Origin: Cubamyces lactineus
Lineage: Eukaryota; Basidiomycota; Agaricomycetes; Polyporales; Polyporaceae
Length of the DNA: 64,000 bases
Assembly: GCA_022376465.1 (NCBI GenBank)
Contig: JACDTU010000019.1
Coordinates: forward strand, 558,001-622,000
Direction: 5' to 3'
This document shows, in pieces, positions 1 through 10,369 of the stretch. A program made the translations under genes and the position numbers. Position 1 is the stretch's first letter, and the number at the start of each line of letters is the position of its first letter. Below the pieces are notes generated by a model. It saw nothing but the letters and a program-made list of their open reading frames with translations, did not search any database and was not told where the DNA came from.

Positions 1-360
1 GTATAGTGAGTATCTCTTCTTCCTTGCTCGTAATTGATCTCGGGTTTGAGAACTAGTCTTCCTGTGTGCAGCCAATCCTTGCCTCCATCGTGTGCGCGGG
101 CCCTATTGGCAGACTAATGTTTCTAAATGTTCCCATGTAAGTCCCATTGACGGGCGCCACCACGTGCTCGCACCGGCATCCCGGGATTTTCGGGACACGG
201 ATGATATAAGAGCCCTTACGCGGATTACCCGGTGCCTTGCTTGCTCCTCTTGCAGGACCGCGCGGCGGCTACCCAATCATCTTCGTATATGTTCTCGGAC
301 ATGCAGCAGGAGCTGAGGTATTGGGTGCTCATACTGCAGAGTTTGGGTACTTGGTCCTAG
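1..360 (+). CDS. possible 3' exons of a gene entering from the left (partial)
   Basis: The first bases contain a good splice donor (GTGAGT at 6-11) with a pyrimidine-rich acceptor ending near 70. A second donor (GTAAGT) lies near 137-142 and an acceptor TTGCAG ends at 255. Between them sits an open stretch of about 66 nt, and after 255 an open stretch of 35 codons runs to a TAG at 358-360. This exon-intron rhythm resembles the 3' end of a basidiomycete gene on the plus strand. Two frames can be joined across the second intron and I cannot decide between them. I recognise no family. The piece could also be chance, since no complete protein is visible. Confidence 0.25.
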
Positions 361-597
361 TTTGAGGTAAGTAGCTACAACGCAAGCGGGCCCCGGCGAT
401 ACCACATTGAATACCGCGGGAAAATACATGTCCTGCACCCATGCTTGCCGGAAGCATCATATGCTCAGCTACAACACCGTCAGTGTCGCCCTCCCCATGT
501 GCACAAAAGTCAACAACTCCGCTCGTCACCTCGTACGTCCCTTCCCTTCCCTCTCAACTACGACCACCGCCTGTGCGGTCGCTCTCGCCTGCACGCC

Positions 598-2866
598 ATG
601 ATCATCCCGTCTGACCTGCAAAGCGCCATACCAGGCTGGAACATATTCCTCATAGGAGCTGCCCTCTACCTAGTCTACAAGGTCGGGAAGTCGTACGCTT
701 CACGATCCCGCGCGACTCCCCTCTCCGGGCCACCGAGCCCTAGCTGGATCTTTGGCATCCGCAAAGGCGACGGGAACGACCCGAGCGGCGCAGCGCTCTA
801 CGAGGAGTGGGCGGCCCAATATGGCTCCGTGTACCGCGTGCCCGCACCGTTTGGCTCGACGCGCGTGATCGTGATGGACCCAAAGGCGATTTCGCACTTC
901 TATACCCTCGAGACGTTCACGTATGTGCAGACGAAGCTGTCGAGGATCGCGATCGAGAACTTGGTGAGTCGTGTGGGACGTCGTGCTCAATTAATTTCTT
1001 ATATGCGTAGTTTGGACGAGGTCTCCTGTGGGCGGAAGGCGAGTCCCATAAGAGGTTAGTCGGAGGAGGTAGAGACGAATCGAGCATCGCTGATTCCTCT
1101 ACACCAGGCAGCGCAAGGCGATCTCTCCCGCGTTCAGTAACGTAGCCATCCGGAGGCTTACATCCGTGTTCTACGACTCGGTATACAAGGTAGTGTCTCG
1201 ATCACTGAGCTAAATCCGAGGGTGCTAACATGCTGGGTAGTTGAAGACCAATTGGGACAACGAACTGGCCTCTGTCGAATCTGCAGTGATTGATGTGCAG
1301 AAGTGGTACGTACCAGCAATACACCCCCACTACCCTGAGCCCACTGACCGTCGCTCGTTTTAGGATGAATCATGTCTCGTACGTTCGGTAACCTCTGCTA
1401 TCGCACCATTGGTGGCTTACACTCTGTTGTGGCATAGGTTGGACAGCGTCGGTATCGCAGGCTTTTCGCACGACTTTGGCTCGCTCGAGGGCAAATACTC
1501 CTCCGTAGCCGACGTCTTCGACCGGATGGGATTCCTCAAACCTCATCCTATAACCGCGCTCGCCATCCTTTTCGGGAACGCCTTCCCTTTCTTGTGGCTA
1601 ATCCCCACCCCTCTCCGGAGGCTACAACAGCAGCTCAATCGGAGCATGGAGGAGATCGCGACCGTGCTCCTCGAGAATACGCGTCGGGAGATGAAGGGCA
1701 CGGGCGAGAAAGGTCGCGAGGAGAAGAGTATCATCGGGCTTTTGAGTGAGTAGAAGCGATGCCTTCTCCCTGGATCACGACGTCGAATGCTTCGCTCCAG
1801 TCAAAGCAGAGGATACCGACTCGAGCCTGCGAATGACGCAGGAAGAGATCATGGCACAGGTAGGTCCCACGAACTCAAGAAGCGCCAACTTTTGCTCACG
1901 ATCCACCAGATGAAGGTCCTCATTTTGGCTGGCTACGAAACCACATCGAGTATGTGACGTACCTAATTACTTCACGCACACTGCTCACCTTTCTCTCCGC
2001 CTGACAACAGTCAGTCTCACGGTACGCAAACTCAAATGCGCCTTCTGTAGATCTTCAAGCTGACGGACGTCTTTGCAGTGGGCCCTCATCGAGCTGTGTC
2101 GGCAGCCAGAGAAACAGGCACGTCTCCGCGAAGAGCTGAGAGATCAGTTCCCAGCCTCGGACCCGACGTGGGAGCAGCTCACCAATGGCGCGGGGCTGCA
2201 CTACCTCGATGCAGTGGTCCACGAGATCCTGCGACTGCATCCTCCGTTGGCTGTCACGACCCGCGTTGTATGTCTCTCCCTTTCCTCAGCAGCGGACGCC
2301 CTTCGTCCATCGCTGATGCTTCTTACCATCGCAGGCCGCCAAGGACGACGTTCTCCCCCTCTCCCAGCCTCTCCGCCTTCCTAACGGCGAGCTCACAGAC
2401 CATGTCGCCATTCCCGCCGGGCAGCACGTTACAATCCCAATTACAGGCATCAACACCTCCACGACCTTCTGGGGTCCCGACGCGCACGAGTTCCGCCCCG
2501 AGCGCTGGCTCACAGACGAAGGTGTCCCCAAGAAGGCACAAGAGGTACAAGGACATCGCCATCTACTCACCTTCGTCGACGGTCCGCGCATGTGCCTCGG
2601 ACGAGGCTTTGCGCTTGCCGAGTTCAAGGTATGTGTCCCCCGTTGTCTACGAGAACGAAGCATGAAGGGATGGATGTTTGTTGACGGGCGAACGCACCTT
2701 GCTCTTTCAGGCTGTTCTTGGCGTGCTCATCAAGAACTACACCTTCGAGCTTCCAAACGGGCCGGAAACCGTGATCGAGTACGCACGCGGGGTGCTACCC
2801 CGTCCGCGCGTCGCCGGCGAGCAGGGCGCGTGTGTCCCCATGCGCGTGCGCAGAGTTGAGTCTTGA
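598..2866 (+). CDS. cytochrome P450 monooxygenase
   Basis: A heme-thiolate monooxygenase of the endoplasmic reticulum, about 530 residues after removing roughly a dozen short introns. The start at 598 gives an N-terminal membrane anchor (residues ~10-28, GWNIFLIGAALYLVYKV) followed by a Pro-rich hinge (SGPPSPSW). The I-helix motif AGYETTS is encoded near 1929-1951. The K-helix ExxR (EILR, in HEILRLHPP) is near 2220-2245. The heme-binding signature FVDGPRMCLG fits FxxGxRxCxG and lies near 2573-2602, with the axial Cys present. The first 122 codons form one exon ending at 963; later exons are short and join in frame at GT-AG junctions (for example Q-R-K-A-I-S-P-A-F-S, the usual C-helix region). 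The fold and cofactor site look intact, so the enzyme is probably functional. The substrate cannot be read from sequence, and no other secondary-metabolism gene lies beside it. The family is certain; the CYP subfamily is not assigned. Confidence 0.92.
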
Positions 2867-5688
2867 GTACTCAGAGGCTTGCCGCTAGTACTACGACTCT
2901 CTCGACCCTCTCAGCCCTTTGCCCTTCAGTCTGACCATTCCAGCCTTGTCGCCTGTATCATATGAATGATGATCTTGTAAGTCTCGACTTCTTTGTACGA
3001 TGTGATGACCATTTCTTGTGAACGCGGAGCGCCTTGTGCGATGGAAGCCTATATTCTCTGGCATGTGCATAGGGGCGACATCGAGAGATGTCAACGCAGG
3101 GCAGACGGTTCCGGCCGCGGAACTGGCCAGATATCGTGCACCGTGCGCAGCCCCGGCTTTGCCAACGGATGCGCGATGTCCCATGGTGATGCATACCGCA
3201 CTGCGGTGCCCATGGCGGGATACTGTATACCTGGCTGCAGTAATCGTGAGGAACGGTGCCGCTGTCGTGCGGGAAACCTTGACTGCAATGCCTAGCCTCG
3301 TCGGCACTGTCTCATGCAGGCTATAACGAGCTCACCTGGCTGACGTTTGCGCTGGTGAGGGGTCACCAGGCAGCAGGCGGTGGCATAACCGCGCCGTCTT
3401 GCCAATGATCACCCTCGGAAGCCCAGAACCTAGAAGCAGGAAGCCATGAGGGCCGCCAGTTCTGTGAAAGGCTGACATCCCACAGTATGTAGCTACGGCG
3501 GCCCTAACTCTGTGTGGGAAGATCGGTGCGTTCTACCCTTCTTGGACCGCAGCCGTTGCTTACCGTTATGTCATGTTCAAATTTAAGGTTCGGCGTTCAA
3601 GCTTCAAGCTCAAGCTGCGAGCAAACTCAGTCGCGTGAAGAGAACGAGAGACGCACGCGCGAGCCGTAAGGCTCTCACAACAGCTAGGTAAGCACCTCTT
3701 CGGGCAGGCTAGGTATGTATATGAGCCAAGTTTGCCGGCGTGACGCGACGGCGCGTCCGGGAGATCGACCGAGCCTTCTCAGTTCTGGTCTTCGCTACGC
3801 ATATGCTTCTGCGCCGTTTTACCTACCAGTCCGATGCACCTCCCGTCCCGGGACCAATGGACGCGCCGTGGCCGAGAGCGTAAATGCCTCAACTAAGCAT
3901 CCGGCAGTTGCTTCGACTTCGAGATACGGGCGACGACTTTAGCTATCCGGACATCCTGATTCTTGGCTTCGGTTTCCATCGAGTTGAACGGATTCTGTTT
4001 AACAGCTATCACCGTCAAGCGAGCAGATTGGAAGGTCGTACATTGCATCCGCCGCCACTGCTGGTTCAAGCTCCTGGCAATGCGCCTTCTGCGACTCGCC
4101 GCGTCCAACTATTCTTCCACTCTGCAGATGTCGCCTCCCTCCAGACCAACATCACTGTCATCAGGGAACTCCCCCTGCATGTTCCTCGACAAGTATGCGC
4201 CGGAGAGACGACCGAGGAATGCAGATGGATCATGAACCCATCAGGGGTCCGGTGAGCTGGGAGGTTACCATCAGTGTTGTGCATGTGGGCCTGCCCTGCA
4301 GCGCGGGGTTCTCGGTCGGCCACTTCTGTCAACAATCTGCTGACATACCGCACTCGGAGCTACTGGCCGCAGACGCGTTAGCTTTAGGAACAGTACCGCG
4401 TGCTTGCTCGATTCTAAGGTAAACTCCTGCGGGAATTTCGGAGCCTTGGCACGGCCAGCGATGGGCTCGTCCGACCTCTCTTTGAGCTGCATCGTCGCTT
4501 GCACTTGCTGAACATCTGTCTGTCAACCTGATTGACATCGGCGGCGAGTTCATCAGCGTCGAAGAGTAAGCTCGCGGATCCTGGGAGTGTGATCTTGAAG
4601 GAAGAAGACGCGTGTTGGCAGCAATAGTAAGTGGATTTAGGCCGAGTACTACGAGGATCGCCGAAGAACCCCGGAGTTATTGGGTTGAGCCGGAGAAGAA
4701 CTTTGCGAGCCCGTATCACCGGAAGGTCCACCGTCACGGGTCTTTTTGTGTGCATGAGGCTTGGGCTCAAGAATGAATTTCTGCTGCAACTCCCAAATAA
4801 GCCACGCGATACAGTCTCAGACGGATGCAACCACATTACCACGAACATCAGCTGTCACATATGTTCAAAAGCTTCCCTATCCTGGGACCCCGTCTAACCC
4901 TCACGAGTGTTCGACAGGCAACGCGGCTGTTGCTTGGCACGCACAGTGGGAAAGACGTTGTCGCCAGGATCGCGCCCAAGACGATCTTCTTCCATCTCCG
5001 CGCCCGTCCCGCCAAAGCACCCACCCAACGTGACGGCACACGCCCGCAGACACATGTGCGCACTTGGAAGCTGGGTTCCTTCGTTGTTGCAACTTGTCAC
5101 CTGCGCGCCCGCGCCCGCGTCCCCGGCTCGCTTCCACAGCGAAAATAGCGCACGCGTCGATAGGACACCGGTCGCACGGGCAATGCACCCTGTCAGAAGG
5201 GCCATCTGTCCGCACGCGCAAATGCCGCAACGTGCCCTGGATCGTTGCGTGGTTGCGTCCTTGTCCGACGGGCCACTGTCATCTTGTCACTGTCAGTCTA
5301 AGGCCTCGATTCGACGTTCAACGTTCAGGTCCCAGCAACCGTATGCCCGCGCGGCGATGTCCCCACTTGACAGGGAGAACGAACGTGTGTGAAGATCAAG
5401 AGAATAAGCCGTCGTCCATTCGTCCCCGCCGCACACCGCGCGTGCGCAGTCGCGAAGAGGGTCACTAAGGACACATGAGGACCGTCGTAAGACTATGAAA
5501 AGTTCTGGGACCGTAGAGTAAGCAGTCCGCGACTCGCGCAGTGTGGTATACGAGACCCAGACCCCGCCATTAGCGTCGTCTCGCCGCGTCGCAAAGTTCG
5601 TCGATTTTACCGTAACACGCCCCCCTCAACTTCTTCTCCCCCACAACCGTCTAGGCCGAGTCCGAGGACACCGAGTGGTCCCGACACC
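2867..5688. other. gene-free interval, 2.8 kb
   Basis: It lies between the 3' end of the P450 and the 3' end of the cupredoxin-like gene, so the two flanking genes converge on it. The short open frames here have no recognisable domain, no plausible exon chain and no codon pattern like the neighbouring genes. The segment 4900-5470 is rich in CG dinucleotides and looks like degraded or non-coding sequence. I see no transposon termini or RNA gene. Confidence 0.5.
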
Positions 5689-6590
5689 TTAAGCAAAGAC
5701 GATACCGAACGCGGCCGCGACGAAGGCGGTGAGGCCGCTGATCTGGATCGCGCTCGCGCCGTTGGGCTTGCCAGTCGACGTGCTGGTGCCCGTGCTGGTA
5801 CCAGTGCCCGTCGAGTTGCTGCCGCTGGTGCCGTTGCCGCTGGAGCCAGCGGTACCAGTGGGGACTGCAACCCCGGTGAAGTTGCCCGTGAGGGGGCCAG
5901 GGGCGGCGGACGCGAGCGCGTTCACACCCGAGAGCGCGGGAGTGGGCGCAACGACGCCGCTCTGGGTCTTGGCGGCAGCCTGGAAGGCCTCGAAGGTGTT
6001 GTTGACCGTAGGGGCGTTGATGGCACTGTGGGGCGACTGTCAGTAAGATGTACAGGACGGATGAGGGCGCGTATGTCGACGTACCCAACCATGCCGTTCA
6101 AGCAGTGCGCACCCTTGGGGCCTGCAGTCTGGGCGCAGTAGAACCAGATGGCTATAAACGGCAATCGTCAGAGATGGCCCGACTACACGCGATCATAGTA
6201 CGACTTACGCTTGCTGTCATCGGTGATGGTGAGGTTCCAGGTGGGGAAAGGTGCTGAAGCACCCTGGGGAACGAAGATGAAGCCGGAGTCGAAGCCGTTC
6301 TCGAGAGGCTCGCAAGGCTTGCCGAAGGCGGACTGGGCGACGGTGTGGTTGCCCGGCATACCGTCGAAGACGAAGGTAACGACGGAACCCTTGGTCGCGT
6401 TGACGGAGGGTGGGTCGAAGGCGAGTGCCATCGCACCGTTTAGCGAACCAACATGGATCTACAAACAAAACGAAGTTGCGTCGTTAGTCATGGATGTTGT
6501 CGACCTAACCACCACGATACTCACGGTGACATCCTGAGCGAGAGCAACGGCGGCGAATGCCAGGGCAGAGACAGAGGTGGAGAAGCGCAT
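5689..6590 (-). CDS. secreted cupredoxin-like protein, probable GPI anchor
   Basis: Four exons (6590-6525, 6458-6209, 6151-6085, 6025-5689) sum to exactly 240 codons, giving 239 residues. Residues 1-18 are a clear signal peptide (MRFSTSVSALAFAAVALA, then QDVT). Residues ~25-135 form a plastocyanin-like beta-barrel domain: VTFVFDGMPGNHTVAQS supplies a His ligand position, followed by KPCEP, GFDSGF, and FYCAQ...HC..GM, the usual Cys/His/Met ligand region. The C-terminal third is a low-complexity Gly/Ser/Thr stalk (SSGNGTSGSNSTGTGTSTG) ending in a hydrophobic tail (GLTAFVAAAFGIVFA), the classic arrangement for a GPI anchor. This matches the fungal extracellular serine-rich/cupredoxin-like wall proteins. 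Copper binding is plausible but not proven. A TATA-like box lies about 110 bp upstream. Confidence 0.85.
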
Positions 6591-6698
6591 CGCGGATGGC
6601 AGGCGAGACGAAGTAAAAAGAGTTAGGGAGGGGTCTAAGGTGCGGGGGAAGAATGCAGAACGAAGACGGGTTGAGGGGCCACGGAGGGATGGTGAGGC

Positions 6699-6705
6699 AT
6701 TTATA
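6699..6705 (-). promoter_or_regulatory. TATA-like box of the cupredoxin-like gene
   Basis: The minus strand reads GGTATAAATGCC here, about 110 bp upstream of the ATG at 6590. Spacing and sequence fit a core promoter of a highly expressed secreted-protein gene. Confidence 0.45.
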
Positions 6706-9700
6706 CCTCAACTGTGAGAGATCAATCGACGAACAGCCCGAGAGAAGACCCCTGTCGAGCGCAGGATGGGCGCTCAGAGGTGAAACGACGGCAACCCGCT
6801 GATGAGCATGAGCAACCAATCGAACTGCACGAGGGCATAGGAAGGCAAAGAAGACATGTTCAGTACAGGACGCGTCCCAGTCCATCGGGGCGGCGCTCTC
6901 ACGCAGAGGGCAAATTCCGAATTGTTGTGACCTGTTCAGTTCCTCCCCAGCATGGACGATGCGATCTGAGCCAGGCGGTGAACGGTTGGTCAGCTGCCAT
7001 ACAGAACTGCGGTTCTGCGATTTCAAGGCGCTGAGGCCGCCCGAGGCGGCATTCATAGGCATTTTGGCATGAAGTGAAGCTGAACGAAAACGATTTGCAC
7101 TCAGCTGACGGGAGGGACTCAGACGAGTCGTCCGCTTTCCACGACCTGGTACGTAAGGTGATCAAACGGGACGCAGTCCCGTTGCCCCTGCGGTCAAGGC
7201 GGCTCTGGTATCGGAGGCCTGTCGCAAGATCCTTTGCATTTGCCGGTGACAGATGGCCCGTCGCGAGCAACGTCCGGGACAGTGAAAGTTCTCTGGACGT
7301 CAATCACGCAGTGTCAGCATCATAGAAAGAAGTGTTGTCCATCCCTGCGCCGCACTGCGACAGCAGCAGTTCAGCGGACAGCAGGATGCGAGCTGAGGTG
7401 ATCGTCTGTGATACAGGAACCAGCTGAGCGAGCGAAACAGCTTGGGCGCATCAGCGAGCACAGTCTCGCAGGAGGATGGACAGAGCCGAGGAAGACGGAT
7501 GGCGCGTGAGTGAGGCATTTCTGCAGGCGTTCAATAGCCTCGTCCACGTGGCCCTCCGCAGCATCCAAATTAGGTAATTTTGGCTGATCGGTGCCTCCAG
7601 CTCGGTGGCCCGGTGTCTTTGAATTGAAATGCACGCGAAACAAGACCACCACTCCAACGCCAAGCTCCTCCCCGGCGTGCCGCTGGACCCCGGGATATGT
7701 AGAAAACTGGAACCGCGCCATAGCCCCCTCAGTCTTCTCGTCGACGCTAGCCTCTGCGGCCTCCACAAACCGCCGCGCGCCGTCAGCTCATCGGGGGCGG
7801 ACTCACTGCCACCCGTCAATCTGGTACAGGGGTGCTAGGTCGGAATGCCGTTTATGACATACTTTCTGCGCGGGTACATACGCTTCTGGCAGGCCAGTGT
7901 CTCACAATCGCAGGTGCCGTCCACGTCCAAAAGTCTGCTGGCAAGACGCGAATGCAAGGTTGTACGTATCGGGACGCCGTGTGCTCAATTCATTATCCCA
8001 CGCTGATACTCCACAAATTTCTACCCCAGGATGATTTTGTCGCCATTGATCCTTCGCACTTGGATGCCCGACTGGCGATTGGACGCAACCCGTCATCTTC
8101 GAACGACCAAGCGATCAATTGCCCCATTTGCAATGTCTGCACCGCGGAGGCAGCATACGGCTGCATACGGGCCCCGAGGGTTACAACTTACTGGGGATGA
8201 GATTTTCAATTTCGTACCCGGTACGGGTCTGCTTTCCGAAGCCGAGTGATCCGCGGCAGCCGTTGAATCGTCGCGGACTCCGAACGATGTACCACAGGCC
8301 AAACGCTCGCGGCGAGCAGGGCTTGCTGCTAGAAAAACTCTGGTCTGTGTGGCCACGGTACACGGTCTATCAAACGAAGCGACGAGTGTATGGCGCTCAA
8401 CATTAATGTCGCGGTAAGTCTTACAGATTCACAGTCGTGGTGGCTCAACCGCATACCTTAGTAGATCAGCTAGCGTTCCACACTCTCCTATCATGACGCG
8501 GGGATGGCGTTGTTGAACACGCCAGCGAAGGTGTCCATGAATTGCAGTAGGGACGACGCTCACCGTAAGGATTCAGCTCCCATCGTTGGCGAAGCTGACC
8601 GGTCCCGATTGCAATCCTCTTACATACCTGACAGGTCAGCTTCGCGACCTCATTAACAGTATGCCAGTGCGCTCTCTAGAGTTGATCTTTCAATACCGCT
8701 GCGTAGATCGGTGTCATGTCTATCACGTGAATGTCATAGCAAAGGCTGATGTGGCCCTCAGTGCGGTGAGAGCTGTGATCTTGAACTCAGTAGTAGCTGG
8801 TAATCGCTACCTATCAGATATCACGCAGCCAAGTTGACCTGTTACGGATGCAGCAGAGCACCGAATGGGTCAGCTATCTCGAGACCCAATTAGCCGACAC
8901 CAAAAAGGCTCGGAGCGCAAAGCCTTTTGTGCGCGTTCATACAATACAACCTTCATCCATCTTGAATGGTCCAGTAAGCGGCTTCTATCCCGGATGCGAC
9001 TATGGTGCCACTAATTGACCGTGGCGCAAGGCTCTATCTGTGCAACTCTGCGCGAAAGGATGCGGTAGCTTTGACGTCTTAGTTACCAGGGCTGCGTGCG
9101 TAGGGCCTCCAGCGAAGTACTAGTGCAGTGGCTCATGCCATTGCCGTTGCGCGCATTCCGCGGGCAGCTACGAAAGGATTGGACACTGTCGGACAGCCAC
9201 TTTGAAGCAGCTGCAAGCGCATTGATCATCATGCATCTGATGTTATCGCCCATCAAAATCGACAGCTTCATGCTTGAAATGCAGTCCAATGCACTGACAG
9301 CGTGTGTGAGCGTCCACTAATCTTTCGCACGACGAAAGTACAGAATGTGCTGGTATGAGTTGGATACTGCTGCACCGCTTTTGCCCATTCTCGTAGGTCC
9401 GGCTGTCCATCAAAATCGCATCCTCAGGCATTCGAGCATGAGCGATACGCTGCGACCAAGGTTTAACCACGCTAGTGCACGGGCGCATCGAATTCGAAGA
9501 TCTTCATGATGTTGATGAAGACAGCCCTACCGGTTCCCACTGTGTCCGGCGCATTACGGCTGTGCCGCCTCTCAAAAACCGCATCCCATCCTCTCACTGA
9601 CCCTCAGTCTCCCTAGCAACATACCCCGGGCCTGCACACTACCGCTTCCAGCGTCATTCTGACTTAACCGCTCCGGCCTAAAGAGAATAGCGGGATTGTC

Positions 9701-9760
9701 ATCTGTCACGAGAACTTATTGCCTGAGATATACACGACTCCTTGACATTCAAAATCAATC
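6706..9760. other. gene-free interval, 3.0 kb
   Basis: Upstream of the cupredoxin-like gene and upstream of the small gene at 9761, so it is a divergent promoter region plus unassigned sequence. Open frames are short and unlike known proteins. One perfect 12-bp inverted repeat is listed separately at 8589-8645. Nothing else with clear structure was seen. Confidence 0.5.
8589..8645. repeat. 12-bp perfect inverted repeat, 33-nt loop
   Basis: GCGAAGCTGACC at 8589-8600 is the exact reverse complement of GGTCAGCTTCGC at 8634-8645. Both arms lie in gene-free DNA. It could fold as a hairpin or be the remnant of a small non-autonomous element; no target-site duplication was obvious. Confidence 0.6.
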
Positions 9761-10101
9761 ATGAGGTGAGTTCGACGTTCTCACGCGCGTTGCGTTCGGG
9801 CGGTGCGTTGGGCGTAGCATGGACTAACAGCGTCTGACAGCGGAATTGGAAATGCAGTCCTTGCAGTCCCCAAAGCCATTGGCAAGGGTTATCTGTATGT
9901 CATCTCTGGTACGTCGCGGTGGCAGCGCAGCAACGTTCCTATTGTCATTCCTTCTGCGCGGCTCACAACAGATTCATTGGCATGTTTGCAGGGGTCTTGG
10001 CAGGCGCGAGCAAGATCAACAGGAACTTTGGCATCTTCTGCGGTTACCTGTGCTGCCCGTGCACATGTGGCACCTCTCTGATTGTGGCAGCAGATGAATG
10101 A
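9761..10101 (+). CDS. 60-residue Cys-rich small protein, unknown function
   Basis: Three exons (9761-9765, 9841-9908, 9992-10101) total 183 nt, exactly 61 codons. The first exon is only ATGAG, followed by a GTGAGT donor; the second intron runs from GTACGT to an acceptor TTTGCAG ending at 9991. The product begins MSGIGNAVLAVPKAIGKG and has a Gly/Ala-rich, moderately hydrophobic first half. The second half contains GIFCGYLCCPCTCG, five Cys in nine residues, and it ends in VAADE. There is no signal peptide cleavage pattern, so membrane association through Cys acylation is one possibility. I do not recognise a named family. The alternative acceptor at 9971 puts the conserved-looking tail out of frame, which is why I chose the later one. 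Confidence 0.55.
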
Positions 10102-10369
10102 GGTATGTGTCGGGGACTCTGCCGCGGCTTGTTCTCGGGTAGTTCATTATCGTCAGTCGACAAGCTGAACTGTGCCTTTAACAGACGACTGCGCTTTGAG
10201 TCCTATCAAAAGTAGGACTACGGTTTTCCTATGACAACAATGACTGCGAACGGATGAGATACAGATTGGCAATGATACAGATATACGAGATAAAAACACC
10301 ACAGATACAGTTCATGATCCTTCCTTCCTCCTTGCGCCATTTGCCCACCTGGCCTCAAGAGCGGCGTGA

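Noticed and set aside
598..6590. Secondary-metabolite gene cluster around the P450
   Set aside because: No synthase, terpene cyclase, methyltransferase or transporter lies near it; the next gene is a wall protein 2.8 kb away.
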